A stretch of 64,000 nt of DNA from a virus. The notes beneath the pieces were generated by a model. That model was not told the origin of the DNA. It saw only the letters and a list, made by a program, of their open reading frames with translations, and made no database searches. Positions within the stretch are counted from its first letter, which is position 1. Each line of letters starts with the position of its first letter. A program made the position numbers and the translations under genes. The stretch covers positions 62,001-126,000 of the IMG/VR virus record IMGVR_UViG_3300042888_001738. The stretch is one strand, 5' to 3'. Below, one piece after another: positions 19,301 to 26,608 of the stretch.

Positions 19301-21908
19301 CCCAACGAATCCGACTCAAAATCTTCCGGCAAACATTGTCCTTAGTTTACCTGAGGTTAGCCAACTACCAGTACAAGGTAATCCTAACGTAGAACAGAGT
19401 TATTTACAATATGCGACAGACGTGGAATACTTCCAACTCATAACAGGATTAACTGTAAATGACTTTATAGGTATTGATCAATTAAATACTGGTTTATTCC
19501 CTAACAATTATTTGAGACATAGTGTGTCCATTGCAACTCCAGACTGTCCTGTAGGGTCTAATAATTTTAGTTCGTGGACAATTAATAATGTTATAACCTT
19601 AATGGGTGGATGGGAAGGTTATGAAGTTTGTATCTTCGTAAGAGGTGTCGACCCATTCACACCAAAACAAACTATAAAATATGATTTATCTAAGGTATTT
19701 GGTTTCACATCGTTAAATGGTTCGGTACAGATAGAAGGTTCTTATTATTTGAATAGACCAATACAAGGATATTCATCGTTTGCTTCAGGAAATAAACCTG
19801 TTAGTCACGTCAGTTCGACTAACAACACGTCAAACTTATATTTCCCTTCATTTGCATTTACACCTGATGTTACTAAATTTACTGCGTTCACATCTAACTT
19901 ACCTTATTTCTATTTGTGTACCGACGATACTAACGTTTCGGGTATTGGGTCATATACTCCTGTTAATACAGGTTGGCAGACTACATCAAGTTTGACTACA
20001 GGAGGTAATTTATATCAATTACTGGCAAGTTCTAACTTCACAATACCGAGACAACAATCTGCACCGACACAATATGTTGGTGGTGGATCATTCTTGGCGT
20101 GGAATCTAAATATACCATTTAACTATACTTTATACACAAACTCAGGTGGTGGTTGTGATCAAGATTGTCAAAAAGATCAATATTACTCAACTCAAAATGG
20201 TTGGTTTAATAACACAAATGTTGGTGGTAACATTTCAGTTCTTTATTCACCTGCTTATTATCGATATGGTTTAACACCTGTGACCTTCCAATCTACTAAT
20301 ATAGTAATGAGGAGTGATAGGTTACCTACATCAACTAAAGTGGAAAACGGACTTCAAAATAGAACGGGATATGCATTACACCAAAATAATAACTTTACGG
20401 TTTACAATGCGAGTGGTATTGCTTCTGAACCTACAATTTCTGCCGGGTTAGATTTACCAAGTGGTGAACAACAAGATGAGGATGCATTTGTATCAGGTCT
20501 TACCGATACGTTAACTTGTGAAGGTATGGTCCCATTAGAATGTTATAGTGGTTCAGGAAGTAATGTTGGTGTTATACCGTCTAGTCAATGCTCCATTCCC
20601 GCTAACCGAATGGTTAATGGTTGTTATTGTTTGTTAAATAAAACTTATTTGGCTGAATATCCTGAAGACGCTAGATTGTTCTTAGAATGGAAAACAAGAT
20701 TTACCATGAACTTTGCTGCTTGTAGAGGTATTTTTGCTCAAGTCTTCCAAAACAATTGGATTAACGGAGTACTATATATGTTCAACTTTAACAAGAGAAC
20801 AACCTTCAGTTCGATCGGTAATCCTAATTATAATTATTGTGAACAAGTTATTGTGTTTAATGACCTAAATAATAGTTTTTATTATAGATCATCACCATGG
20901 AGTGGTACTAAATTTATAGGTAAAAATTCACCTTCATTTAACTCCTCAAACCCTTTCGCCGACTTCCCTGGTTTCGGATACAATAAAAAACAAATCCAAT
21001 TTCCAACGACGGTGGTTGATTTAGGTCCGAGAGATGCGTTTATTAATGAGATTTGTTGTGGTGGAATAGATGGGTTTGGTGCGTATTTTGCTGACCAAAT
21101 GAAAGCAACATCATACCAAGATAACTCAGACATTATTCAGTTAGGGTTTTTATCTAGAATTTTAAATGATGGTGTTAGACAAAGAATGATACCTCTTAAG
21201 GTTGGTGACGACTCAAGTGAAGGACAAGGAGTAATCCAATTCTTCAATAGTACAAGAGGTGGTTATAGAATTGATGGTGATTGGGCTCAAATGTTATCAA
21301 TAAATTCTGAGTGGAAGGTATTACCATTTATTACTGAAAACGTACCAAGTAACAACTATATATTCTTTGGTGATAATGGTGCTACAGGTAATCAAATTAA
21401 ACCTGTAATGGGATTATTTTTCCAAACACCAACACCTAATCTAAATTATAGAAAAATCGAATCTCCGGGAATCCAAACGTATAGTACATCACCACTTATT
21501 GAGGAAAAATTTGGTTATTCTAAGTCACAAGTTGTACCTCACTACAAATGGTCTTTAAAGACAAGTAACCCTACCTCTAATATATTTGGAACTGAAGATA
21601 ACAACTGGGTTACTGATAATGTTTATAACGGAGGGTTTTTTAGTGACAAGTATCAAGAATTAGATTTTACTAATTTAAATGAGAAATATATAACTCAAAG
21701 TACAAGATTAGGTTATATCTCTAATTACGTTAACGGAATACCAACACCACAACCCTCAATTAATACAATTATACAAGGACAACCAGTTGGTACTAATCAA
21801 CAAGCAATCGTTGTCGGTGCTCCTTACCACTTCTATTTTGGATTGAATAATGGTAAGACCGCAGTAGATAGATTCTATAAACTTTATGTATCAACCGCTG
21901 AATTGTAA
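16329..21908 (+). CDS. Giant baseplate/tail protein with internal hydrophobic domain
   Basis: Unrecognised 1859-residue virion protein, the largest in the window. The N-terminus (about 1-200) includes an Ig/carboxypeptidase-regulatory-like beta domain (VVVGRVFVNNGFGLPNAKVS, later TNESGDFMIFGVPTGTQTI). The middle, residues about 574-700, is strongly hydrophobic with at least four membrane-helix-length segments rich in Ile/Leu/Phe/Ala and Gly. It ends in a cysteine cluster, CTSCDCDCG (Cys713, 716, 718, 720). The remaining 1150 residues are Asn/Thr/Tyr-rich beta structure typical of tail proteins. It follows gp25 and gp6 and overlaps the next gene by one base (TAATG). A role in penetrating or docking with host membranes is inferred from the hydrophobic segment. 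Confidence 0.72.
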   Translation: MPKSYRIRTEVGVDKYINVNLEQDWESLEVLSLKILANDLYTRMCADYGVVVGRVFVNNGFGLPNAKVSVFIPLDDADEVDPVISELYPYRTITDTNEEGYRYNLLPKLPSYRGHQSTGTFPNVGDVLMDESYIEVYDKYYRFTVTTNESGDFMIFGVPTGTQTIVMDVDLSDIGCFSLAPQDLIQQGLATETQVNGSTFKTSTNLRELPQIKNLVFDVDVAPFWGDQDLCQVGITRVDFDLTKQANINIQPTSIFMGSIISTTNDDALKVGCKPKNNTGNLCELVSGPGEIQAIRHTINSDENGLPILEVYQVEQEGKVIDPDGTYVLNVPMNLDYVFTNEFGEQVLSDDPSKGIPTKGKYRFKFKWQNEEGLQNSFQRANFLVPNIKEYGWSNSANDPFDQATQSYTYQISAGAISGVTQIQSFGFDAGISLDNAINSSSYEVYLNGVEYTGSLNSIPFNIGDTIQIVGTPINPNVTQDFSFTVYPETLFNLLKSYAFSLDWDDYVNPQEAIDCEDTFYEFKYNKVYTTAMFLDRYKNGIGRAKHLGIKEIDNRSCKSTVNTFPVNDIIRNFDPIFFVFNILINILTFPILVLLFVAHFISFIWPILKYVLIVLSIYLTYDAAVALFNAIQSGIQLISAGAGVFQVGLGVTVNVGFILEGIRLIFAGIFLIAAATFKLILAAAFLAFAVVAAIKVKGFPRIALPMIAYPDCTSCDCDCGNAEQDDNFDINSVNDELEAAAQTGGSSFYDTTLVPSLSIIAPVNSAGSYEIEHPNLVGPNDDPTQDEYQCGGIGPYKNLANLIGDEDISQNLAVQASLDLARVISGYDVLSSTNPNRLYVNEQYLLHAPQPFLWSADKQLFPTYDLVADARYFAYPLSKTFPQQLNDFNTRDKYFNFGGAVNQIKTTVNPSLGSEFFLDQVVVILMSAGATSQIGVGNVCSFQNPNYLDTQSSNRLLNLTGATLNQFGTNSITGTTLIGNSVPSQISYANPTNPTQNLPANIVLSLPEVSQLPVQGNPNVEQSYLQYATDVEYFQLITGLTVNDFIGIDQLNTGLFPNNYLRHSVSIATPDCPVGSNNFSSWTINNVITLMGGWEGYEVCIFVRGVDPFTPKQTIKYDLSKVFGFTSLNGSVQIEGSYYLNRPIQGYSSFASGNKPVSHVSSTNNTSNLYFPSFAFTPDVTKFTAFTSNLPYFYLCTDDTNVSGIGSYTPVNTGWQTTSSLTTGGNLYQLLASSNFTIPRQQSAPTQYVGGGSFLAWNLNIPFNYTLYTNSGGGCDQDCQKDQYYSTQNGWFNNTNVGGNISVLYSPAYYRYGLTPVTFQSTNIVMRSDRLPTSTKVENGLQNRTGYALHQNNNFTVYNASGIASEPTISAGLDLPSGEQQDEDAFVSGLTDTLTCEGMVPLECYSGSGSNVGVIPSSQCSIPANRMVNGCYCLLNKTYLAEYPEDARLFLEWKTRFTMNFAACRGIFAQVFQNNWINGVLYMFNFNKRTTFSSIGNPNYNYCEQVIVFNDLNNSFYYRSSPWSGTKFIGKNSPSFNSSNPFADFPGFGYNKKQIQFPTTVVDLGPRDAFINEICCGGIDGFGAYFADQMKATSYQDNSDIIQLGFLSRILNDGVRQRMIPLKVGDDSSEGQGVIQFFNSTRGGYRIDGDWAQMLSINSEWKVLPFITENVPSNNYIFFGDNGATGNQIKPVMGLFFQTPTPNLNYRKIESPGIQTYSTSPLIEEKFGYSKSQVVPHYKWSLKTSNPTSNIFGTEDNNWVTDNVYNGGFFSDKYQELDFTNLNEKYITQSTRLGYISNYVNGIPTPQPSINTIIQGQPVGTNQQAIVVGAPYHFYFGLNNGKTAVDRFYKLYVSTAEL

Positions 21909-23707
21909 TGACCGTAGACCCAACAGAAAGAATAATATTATCTACACAGAGGTATAAGTCAGCACCAAGAACTGATCAATTTATAAATGTACCTTTAGCT
22001 CAAACTTCTAAAGATTTAGTTGAATACGATAGAAGTGTTGATTTGAATTTGGTAAATGTTTTTGAGGAAGAAAGACAATTATCTAGTATTTTCAGACCAG
22101 TTACTAAGTTTACAATTTTATTTGAAAATGGAATTTCTGGATCAACAACTTATGTCCCATACAGAGACAATCTGTACTACACAAATGCTGTCGGGAACGC
22201 TCAAGACTATTATTATCAAGGTAATCAACCATCAGTTCCACCATTACCCACTAATCAAAATGTGCCGTGGGACGGTTTACCACAATACCCTGAGTTTGAT
22301 TTTATAAGAACTGATAATAGTGTCATTGGTTACACACAACCACCCAATAATCACCTTACATTTAAGAATGTTAGTGCAACAACATACAATTGGTCTCATC
22401 ATATAAGTTATCCATATGCTAATGACTTTACAAAAACATTATTCACGGTTGAACCCGATTCACCTATAACATGGTCTTGGGTTGTGTCGAATGGAATACC
22501 TTATTATGTGGTTGCAGGGGCTAACCTACAAAGAAACAACATTGTTTTTAAATCCCCGATGAAACACGGATTATCGGTTGGTGAATATGTTTATTTATCT
22601 GTAAATTATAATGGTAATAGCATGTTCCAAGTAACGTCTTTAGGTGACGGAGCTTCAGGATCTGACGAATATATTTTTAATATTAGAAATGTCGGATATA
22701 CAGGAACCACTTTCCAAACCAACACCCAAGGAACGTTTAGAAGAGTGGTAAACGCTGCAAATTCAGCAGATACTATAAGTCAGTACTATATCCGTAAACA
22801 CAGAATAATAACTAACCCTGATTGTGCAGTTTTGGTAAACGCGGGTTTTGAAAGAAATATTTATGGTGATAAAAAGAAATGTGAAATTAAAGTTTTAACA
22901 CCAAATCAAAAACAAAGAACGTCAATTAAAGAAGGTAGTAGATCTTATACTTTATCGTTTAATTGTGATATCGATATAAATGGTTTAAGAGACAATCAAA
23001 ATAGACCACTTACACAACTTTTCTTCACGACAATTTGGAGAGGTTATTTTGGTTGGACAAGAAACATGAAACAAGGATGGGAATTCAACACATTTTTACA
23101 AGATAATAAACCTCAAACTTGGTGGGATCAAAATAACCCCAATTCAAATACAAATATCCCACAGGGGCAATATACTTCTTTAGTAGGTTCAGGACCTTTC
23201 TTTTATAACCAACTTTTACAATCAGGTGATACTATTGACGGAGATTTTTGTGAGTGGAATAGCTTTAATCAACTTGAGAGAGTTATATCAACATACCAAC
23301 ACAAGATTAAATTCAATCAAAATTGGTTCGGGATTTTTAATAATGGTTTAAATAGTACTAATCAAATTGGATACTTCTACCAACCACATAACCCAGTACA
23401 GATTGGTGCGTTTTCTGACTACATAGAAGAGGGTAGCTCAACTACTGTTGTGGGTATACCGCCATATGCATATTACTCAACAACTAACGCTTTGTTTAGA
23501 TGGAGAGATCTATATCCGTATGGGTTTGTGGATACTGATGGTATTGGGGTCGATTTTCCATTTATGAATGGTGCTCACTATCCATATATTAATACGATTT
23601 TTAGAATTACACCTGAAAATTATAACATACCAAGTGATTACGCTCAAGGTAAAGTTCCACAGAACATAAACACAATTGAGGATCCATTAGTAGATGAATG
23701 CGAATAA
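21908..23707 (+). CDS. Structural (baseplate/tail) protein, 599 aa
   Basis: Unrecognised virion-type protein. 599 residues, rich in Asn, Tyr, Thr and Pro with no membrane segment; the composition and the position inside the baseplate block suggest beta-structured tail protein. The N-terminus is helical and conserved-looking (MTVDPTERIILSTQRYKSAP). A distinctive central part contains INPDCAVLVNAGFERNIYG-like Cys/Asn patches and W-rich segments (RGYFGWTRNMKQGWEFNTF). Its start overlaps the stop of the giant gene (TAATG) and its end overlaps the next gene by 14 nt, showing tight translational coupling. Confidence 0.65.
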   Translation: MTVDPTERIILSTQRYKSAPRTDQFINVPLAQTSKDLVEYDRSVDLNLVNVFEEERQLSSIFRPVTKFTILFENGISGSTTYVPYRDNLYYTNAVGNAQDYYYQGNQPSVPPLPTNQNVPWDGLPQYPEFDFIRTDNSVIGYTQPPNNHLTFKNVSATTYNWSHHISYPYANDFTKTLFTVEPDSPITWSWVVSNGIPYYVVAGANLQRNNIVFKSPMKHGLSVGEYVYLSVNYNGNSMFQVTSLGDGASGSDEYIFNIRNVGYTGTTFQTNTQGTFRRVVNAANSADTISQYYIRKHRIITNPDCAVLVNAGFERNIYGDKKKCEIKVLTPNQKQRTSIKEGSRSYTLSFNCDIDINGLRDNQNRPLTQLFFTTIWRGYFGWTRNMKQGWEFNTFLQDNKPQTWWDQNNPNSNTNIPQGQYTSLVGSGPFFYNQLLQSGDTIDGDFCEWNSFNQLERVISTYQHKIKFNQNWFGIFNNGLNSTNQIGYFYQPHNPVQIGAFSDYIEEGSSTTVVGIPPYAYYSTTNALFRWRDLYPYGFVDTDGIGVDFPFMNGAHYPYINTIFRITPENYNIPSDYAQGKVPQNINTIEDPLVDECE

Positions 23708-24497
23708 AGTTAAAATATTAAAAACCGATTTAGATCAGTCTATTAATATCCCAATTAATATGCAATGGGATTTTACTGGTAGAGATGAGGCGATAAGTGA
23801 ATACGAAACAAGTATATTACAACAAGTAATTGGTGTCGCGACAGATTTTGAAATTGCGAGGTTTGCTCACAACGTATTCCCCAATTTTGATTCTGCGATT
23901 GATTATGAGTTTTATTTTTATGATTATACCCAACCTATCACAGCAACTACTATCGGGTCATGGGATGTTTCATATTTAGATCTTGGGTTCAGTGCGGAAC
24001 AAGTATATTACTATAGTAAACCATTCACAAAGTCATTCTTTAAGTTAGACCTTTTCGATAGTGATAATGAAAAGACACAACAATTGTACCTATCACTTAT
24101 TTTACCGGTACAACAAGGTAGAACTGAAACGGTGATATTATCACCTTTAATTGGTCCGATCGAAATTAAAAAACCTAAGATGGTTTTGGATTATATTGGG
24201 GATAAAGAAGGATTCTTCATTTATTGGTTAAGAAGTAGAGAGATTATAAATGTTGATACTTTCTATATGACTGCAAGTTTCTTTGATGCCAGAACAGGAG
24301 TCTTCAAAAGAATGACTAATACCAAACAAGATTTGATTATACCTGACAAATTTACTTTTGATAACTCTACATATTTCTATTATAGAGTAGATTTGGATTA
24401 TAACCAAAAAACATACGAAGTGTTTTCAACCCAAACCAACCTAAGAGTTGGTGATTCAACAACACCGATAAAATGGTATGAATATGTTAACCCATAA
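23694..24497 (+). CDS. Structural protein, 267 aa
   Basis: Unrecognised 267-residue protein in the baseplate block. The sequence predicts beta strands: KVKILKTDLDQSINIPINMQ at the N-terminus, then acidic and aromatic strands (YEFYFYDYTQPITATTIGSW) and a C-terminal half ending in strand-rich YYRVDLDYNQKTYEVFSTQT. No signal peptide or membrane helix. The gene overlaps both neighbours (14 nt before, 1 nt after), so expression is coupled with the surrounding tail genes. Wedge, adaptor or fibre-connector roles are all possible. Confidence 0.65.
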   Translation: MNANKVKILKTDLDQSINIPINMQWDFTGRDEAISEYETSILQQVIGVATDFEIARFAHNVFPNFDSAIDYEFYFYDYTQPITATTIGSWDVSYLDLGFSAEQVYYYSKPFTKSFFKLDLFDSDNEKTQQLYLSLILPVQQGRTETVILSPLIGPIEIKKPKMVLDYIGDKEGFFIYWLRSREIINVDTFYMTASFFDARTGVFKRMTNTKQDLIIPDKFTFDNSTYFYYRVDLDYNQKTYEVFSTQTNLRVGDSTTPIKWYEYVNP

Positions 24498-25672
24498 TGG
24501 AATTGCAAGAATATAAGTTTATTATTTCACCCGAGAACATCAAAAGTGATCTTGTATTTGTTTCATATACGGGGGATACAGATATTACAACAATTATCGA
24601 TCCTTGTTGTTTAACCGCGACAACGATTAGTGCGACAACCACAGGTACCACGGGTGTTTATTTACCTATGGATTATCTTTTATCTGGTAATACAGGTGGA
24701 ACATCATTTTTAACGGGACTTTCCGTTAACATCATGTTTACTGAATCTGCGGTTGATTTTGGGTATTATACACCAACAGATGGTTTGATAATTCAGGCGG
24801 ACGTATTGAATAATTTTATTGTAACGGCTAACACTCTAAACCCATATACGTTTACATTTTATAATACCTCCGATTTGGAGTTTATAAAGTTCTTACAATT
24901 ATCAAAATATAGTTTAGATTGGGGTGATGGATCGCCAATACAGCCTATTTTGGGTATAACACCTTTATCACACACTTACCCAACCGCACCGAATACATAT
25001 ACAATTACTTTAACCGCAAGTTCACCTTGGGGTATCTCTAAGGTTGAGAAAACGGTGATCACACCATATACAAACGTTGTTATAACCAACCCTCAAGGTA
25101 GTATTACTTTCTATCCTGCAGGTGGTACTTGGACTGGCACACCGATCAGTTATGATTATATTTTTACGGGAGATTCAAACACAGATATCAACGATTATTA
25201 TTCATACAATTACACTTCAGTACCATTCGTAGTCACAGGTTTCACTGAATCAACATTAAATGATTTGGCACAATATGGACCAAAAATAAATTTAGCGGGT
25301 GGTAAATATAAATTGGGTGTTCAGGTTACAGGTACAACAGGAGAGATCGGAACATATTGGGGTGTTGATCCTACAGGTCTTTATTCGGCGTACACTATTA
25401 ATGGTGTAAACTATTTTGATTACGAAGATTATACAATTTATATAACCGAATCTTATGGTTTAGTACCAGGTGATTTAGTTTTAAGTGCGTTAACCAAAAA
25501 CGAAGCCCTGTTAAATGTTATTGATGAACCTGAAATAATCACAAATGTATTTGTTGAACGAGGTAAATATACTGCGTTAGAAAATGTGATGAGGTTAGGG
25601 GAAGTTGATAATGTGGGTGATTTAGAAAAATACGGATACAAATATTTTAATGTTGAAAAAGTATCCACTTAA
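24497..25672 (+). CDS. PKD-domain structural protein
   Basis: Unrecognised overall; 391 residues with one clear PKD/Ig-like beta domain at about 138-195: LDWGDGSPIQPILG, then SHTYPTAPNTYTITLTASSP. The W-G-D-G-S-P and H-T-Y-P...Y-T-I-T-L pattern is characteristic of PKD domains, common in surface proteins of Bacteroidetes. The N-terminus is a Thr/Gly-rich beta segment and the C-terminus (YTALENVMRLGEVDNVGDLE) is helical. It probably forms an extended spacer or adhesion module in the tail. One-base overlap with the gene before; a TATTTAT motif follows before the next gene. Confidence 0.7.
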   Translation: MELQEYKFIISPENIKSDLVFVSYTGDTDITTIIDPCCLTATTISATTTGTTGVYLPMDYLLSGNTGGTSFLTGLSVNIMFTESAVDFGYYTPTDGLIIQADVLNNFIVTANTLNPYTFTFYNTSDLEFIKFLQLSKYSLDWGDGSPIQPILGITPLSHTYPTAPNTYTITLTASSPWGISKVEKTVITPYTNVVITNPQGSITFYPAGGTWTGTPISYDYIFTGDSNTDINDYYSYNYTSVPFVVTGFTESTLNDLAQYGPKINLAGGKYKLGVQVTGTTGEIGTYWGVDPTGLYSAYTINGVNYFDYEDYTIYITESYGLVPGDLVLSALTKNEALLNVIDEPEIITNVFVERGKYTALENVMRLGEVDNVGDLEKYGYKYFNVEKVST

Positions 25673-25673
25673 C

Positions 25674-25680
25674 TATTTAT
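25674..25680 (+). promoter_or_regulatory. TATTTAT motif, candidate promoter element
   Basis: TATTTAT begins 1 nt after the preceding stop and lies 22 nt before the ATG at 25703; a GGAAAA stretch between them may be a weak ribosome site. Confidence 0.42.
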
Positions 25681-25702
25681 AAAAAAGGAAAAAAGATTAA
25701 AA

Positions 25703-26608
25703 ATGGCAACAGGTAATTACGGAACTATAAGACCATCAGATGTTAGTCCTGAAGACGTTGAAATCGTTATGGTTTATACTGAATCAAGAGACGATACTCA
25801 AAACTTCACATTAACAACCCTGAATGCTCAAGATGTGTTGAGACCATACTTCAATAATGCAGAGACAGGAGGAAGTAATGTCGAGATATTAGGTGGTTTA
25901 TACAACCTAAAACTTCCTGCGGACCAATTCAATAGATTAGGTATATATACGTTAATGATTAGACCAGCACAAATCAGAACAACAATTACTGATTGTGGTG
26001 TGTTATCAGCATTACCCAATGTGAAAGGTCTTGTGATAGACCTTAATAATGTACCTGTTGAATATCGAAACAAATTCGTTAATCAAGGTTTAGTTGGTTT
26101 TAGAGTTGAGTATTTAAATCCTGATGGGACAAAAATACCTAATTTCTTTAGAATCATTACCTCATCGTTCTATTGTGAACCTGTGGTGCAAAACCTTACA
26201 AACACAATCCAAAAATCTATTAGATATGCTTATGTTGAAGGTGCGACTAATTTATTATTCTGTACTTTATCACCTTCGTCATCACCAACAAACAAACCAA
26301 GTGCAACACCATTTATAGGTCAACCAAATCAAAGTATTATTATCTCAAATACGTACTTTAATCCTATAAGTACTGAAATTGAGATCGTAGATCAAGACAT
26401 CTCAACACTTGCGATTGCTCTTTACGGTAATCAAACTAAATCTATCGAAGACGGTATTTACACTATTTACGATTCTGACAATAATATCTACAAACAATAC
26501 AACTTGTATGAAATTAAAGACCAGTTCAATACACTTCTTTATGAAGTTAGACAAGATCGTGGTGATAACATCGACTTTTCTAAAGCATTTAACAATATTA
26601 CAGCTTAA
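25703..26608 (+). CDS. Structural protein, 301 aa
   Basis: Unrecognised 301-residue protein. The N-terminus (NYGTIRPSDVSPEDVEIVMV) is followed by mixed alpha/beta structure; the middle (LKLPADQFNRLGIYTLMIRP, VKGLVIDLNNVPVEYRNKF) looks like a compact beta domain, and there is a Ser/Pro-rich linker (TLSPSSSPTNKPSATP). It ends with a charged helix. The stop overlaps the ATG of the 995-residue gene by one base. Its place directly before the gpI-like gene suggests baseplate wedge or fibre attachment, without direct proof. Confidence 0.65.
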   Translation: MATGNYGTIRPSDVSPEDVEIVMVYTESRDDTQNFTLTTLNAQDVLRPYFNNAETGGSNVEILGGLYNLKLPADQFNRLGIYTLMIRPAQIRTTITDCGVLSALPNVKGLVIDLNNVPVEYRNKFVNQGLVGFRVEYLNPDGTKIPNFFRIITSSFYCEPVVQNLTNTIQKSIRYAYVEGATNLLFCTLSPSSSPTNKPSATPFIGQPNQSIIISNTYFNPISTEIEIVDQDISTLAIALYGNQTKSIEDGIYTIYDSDNNIYKQYNLYEIKDQFNTLLYEVRQDRGDNIDFSKAFNNITA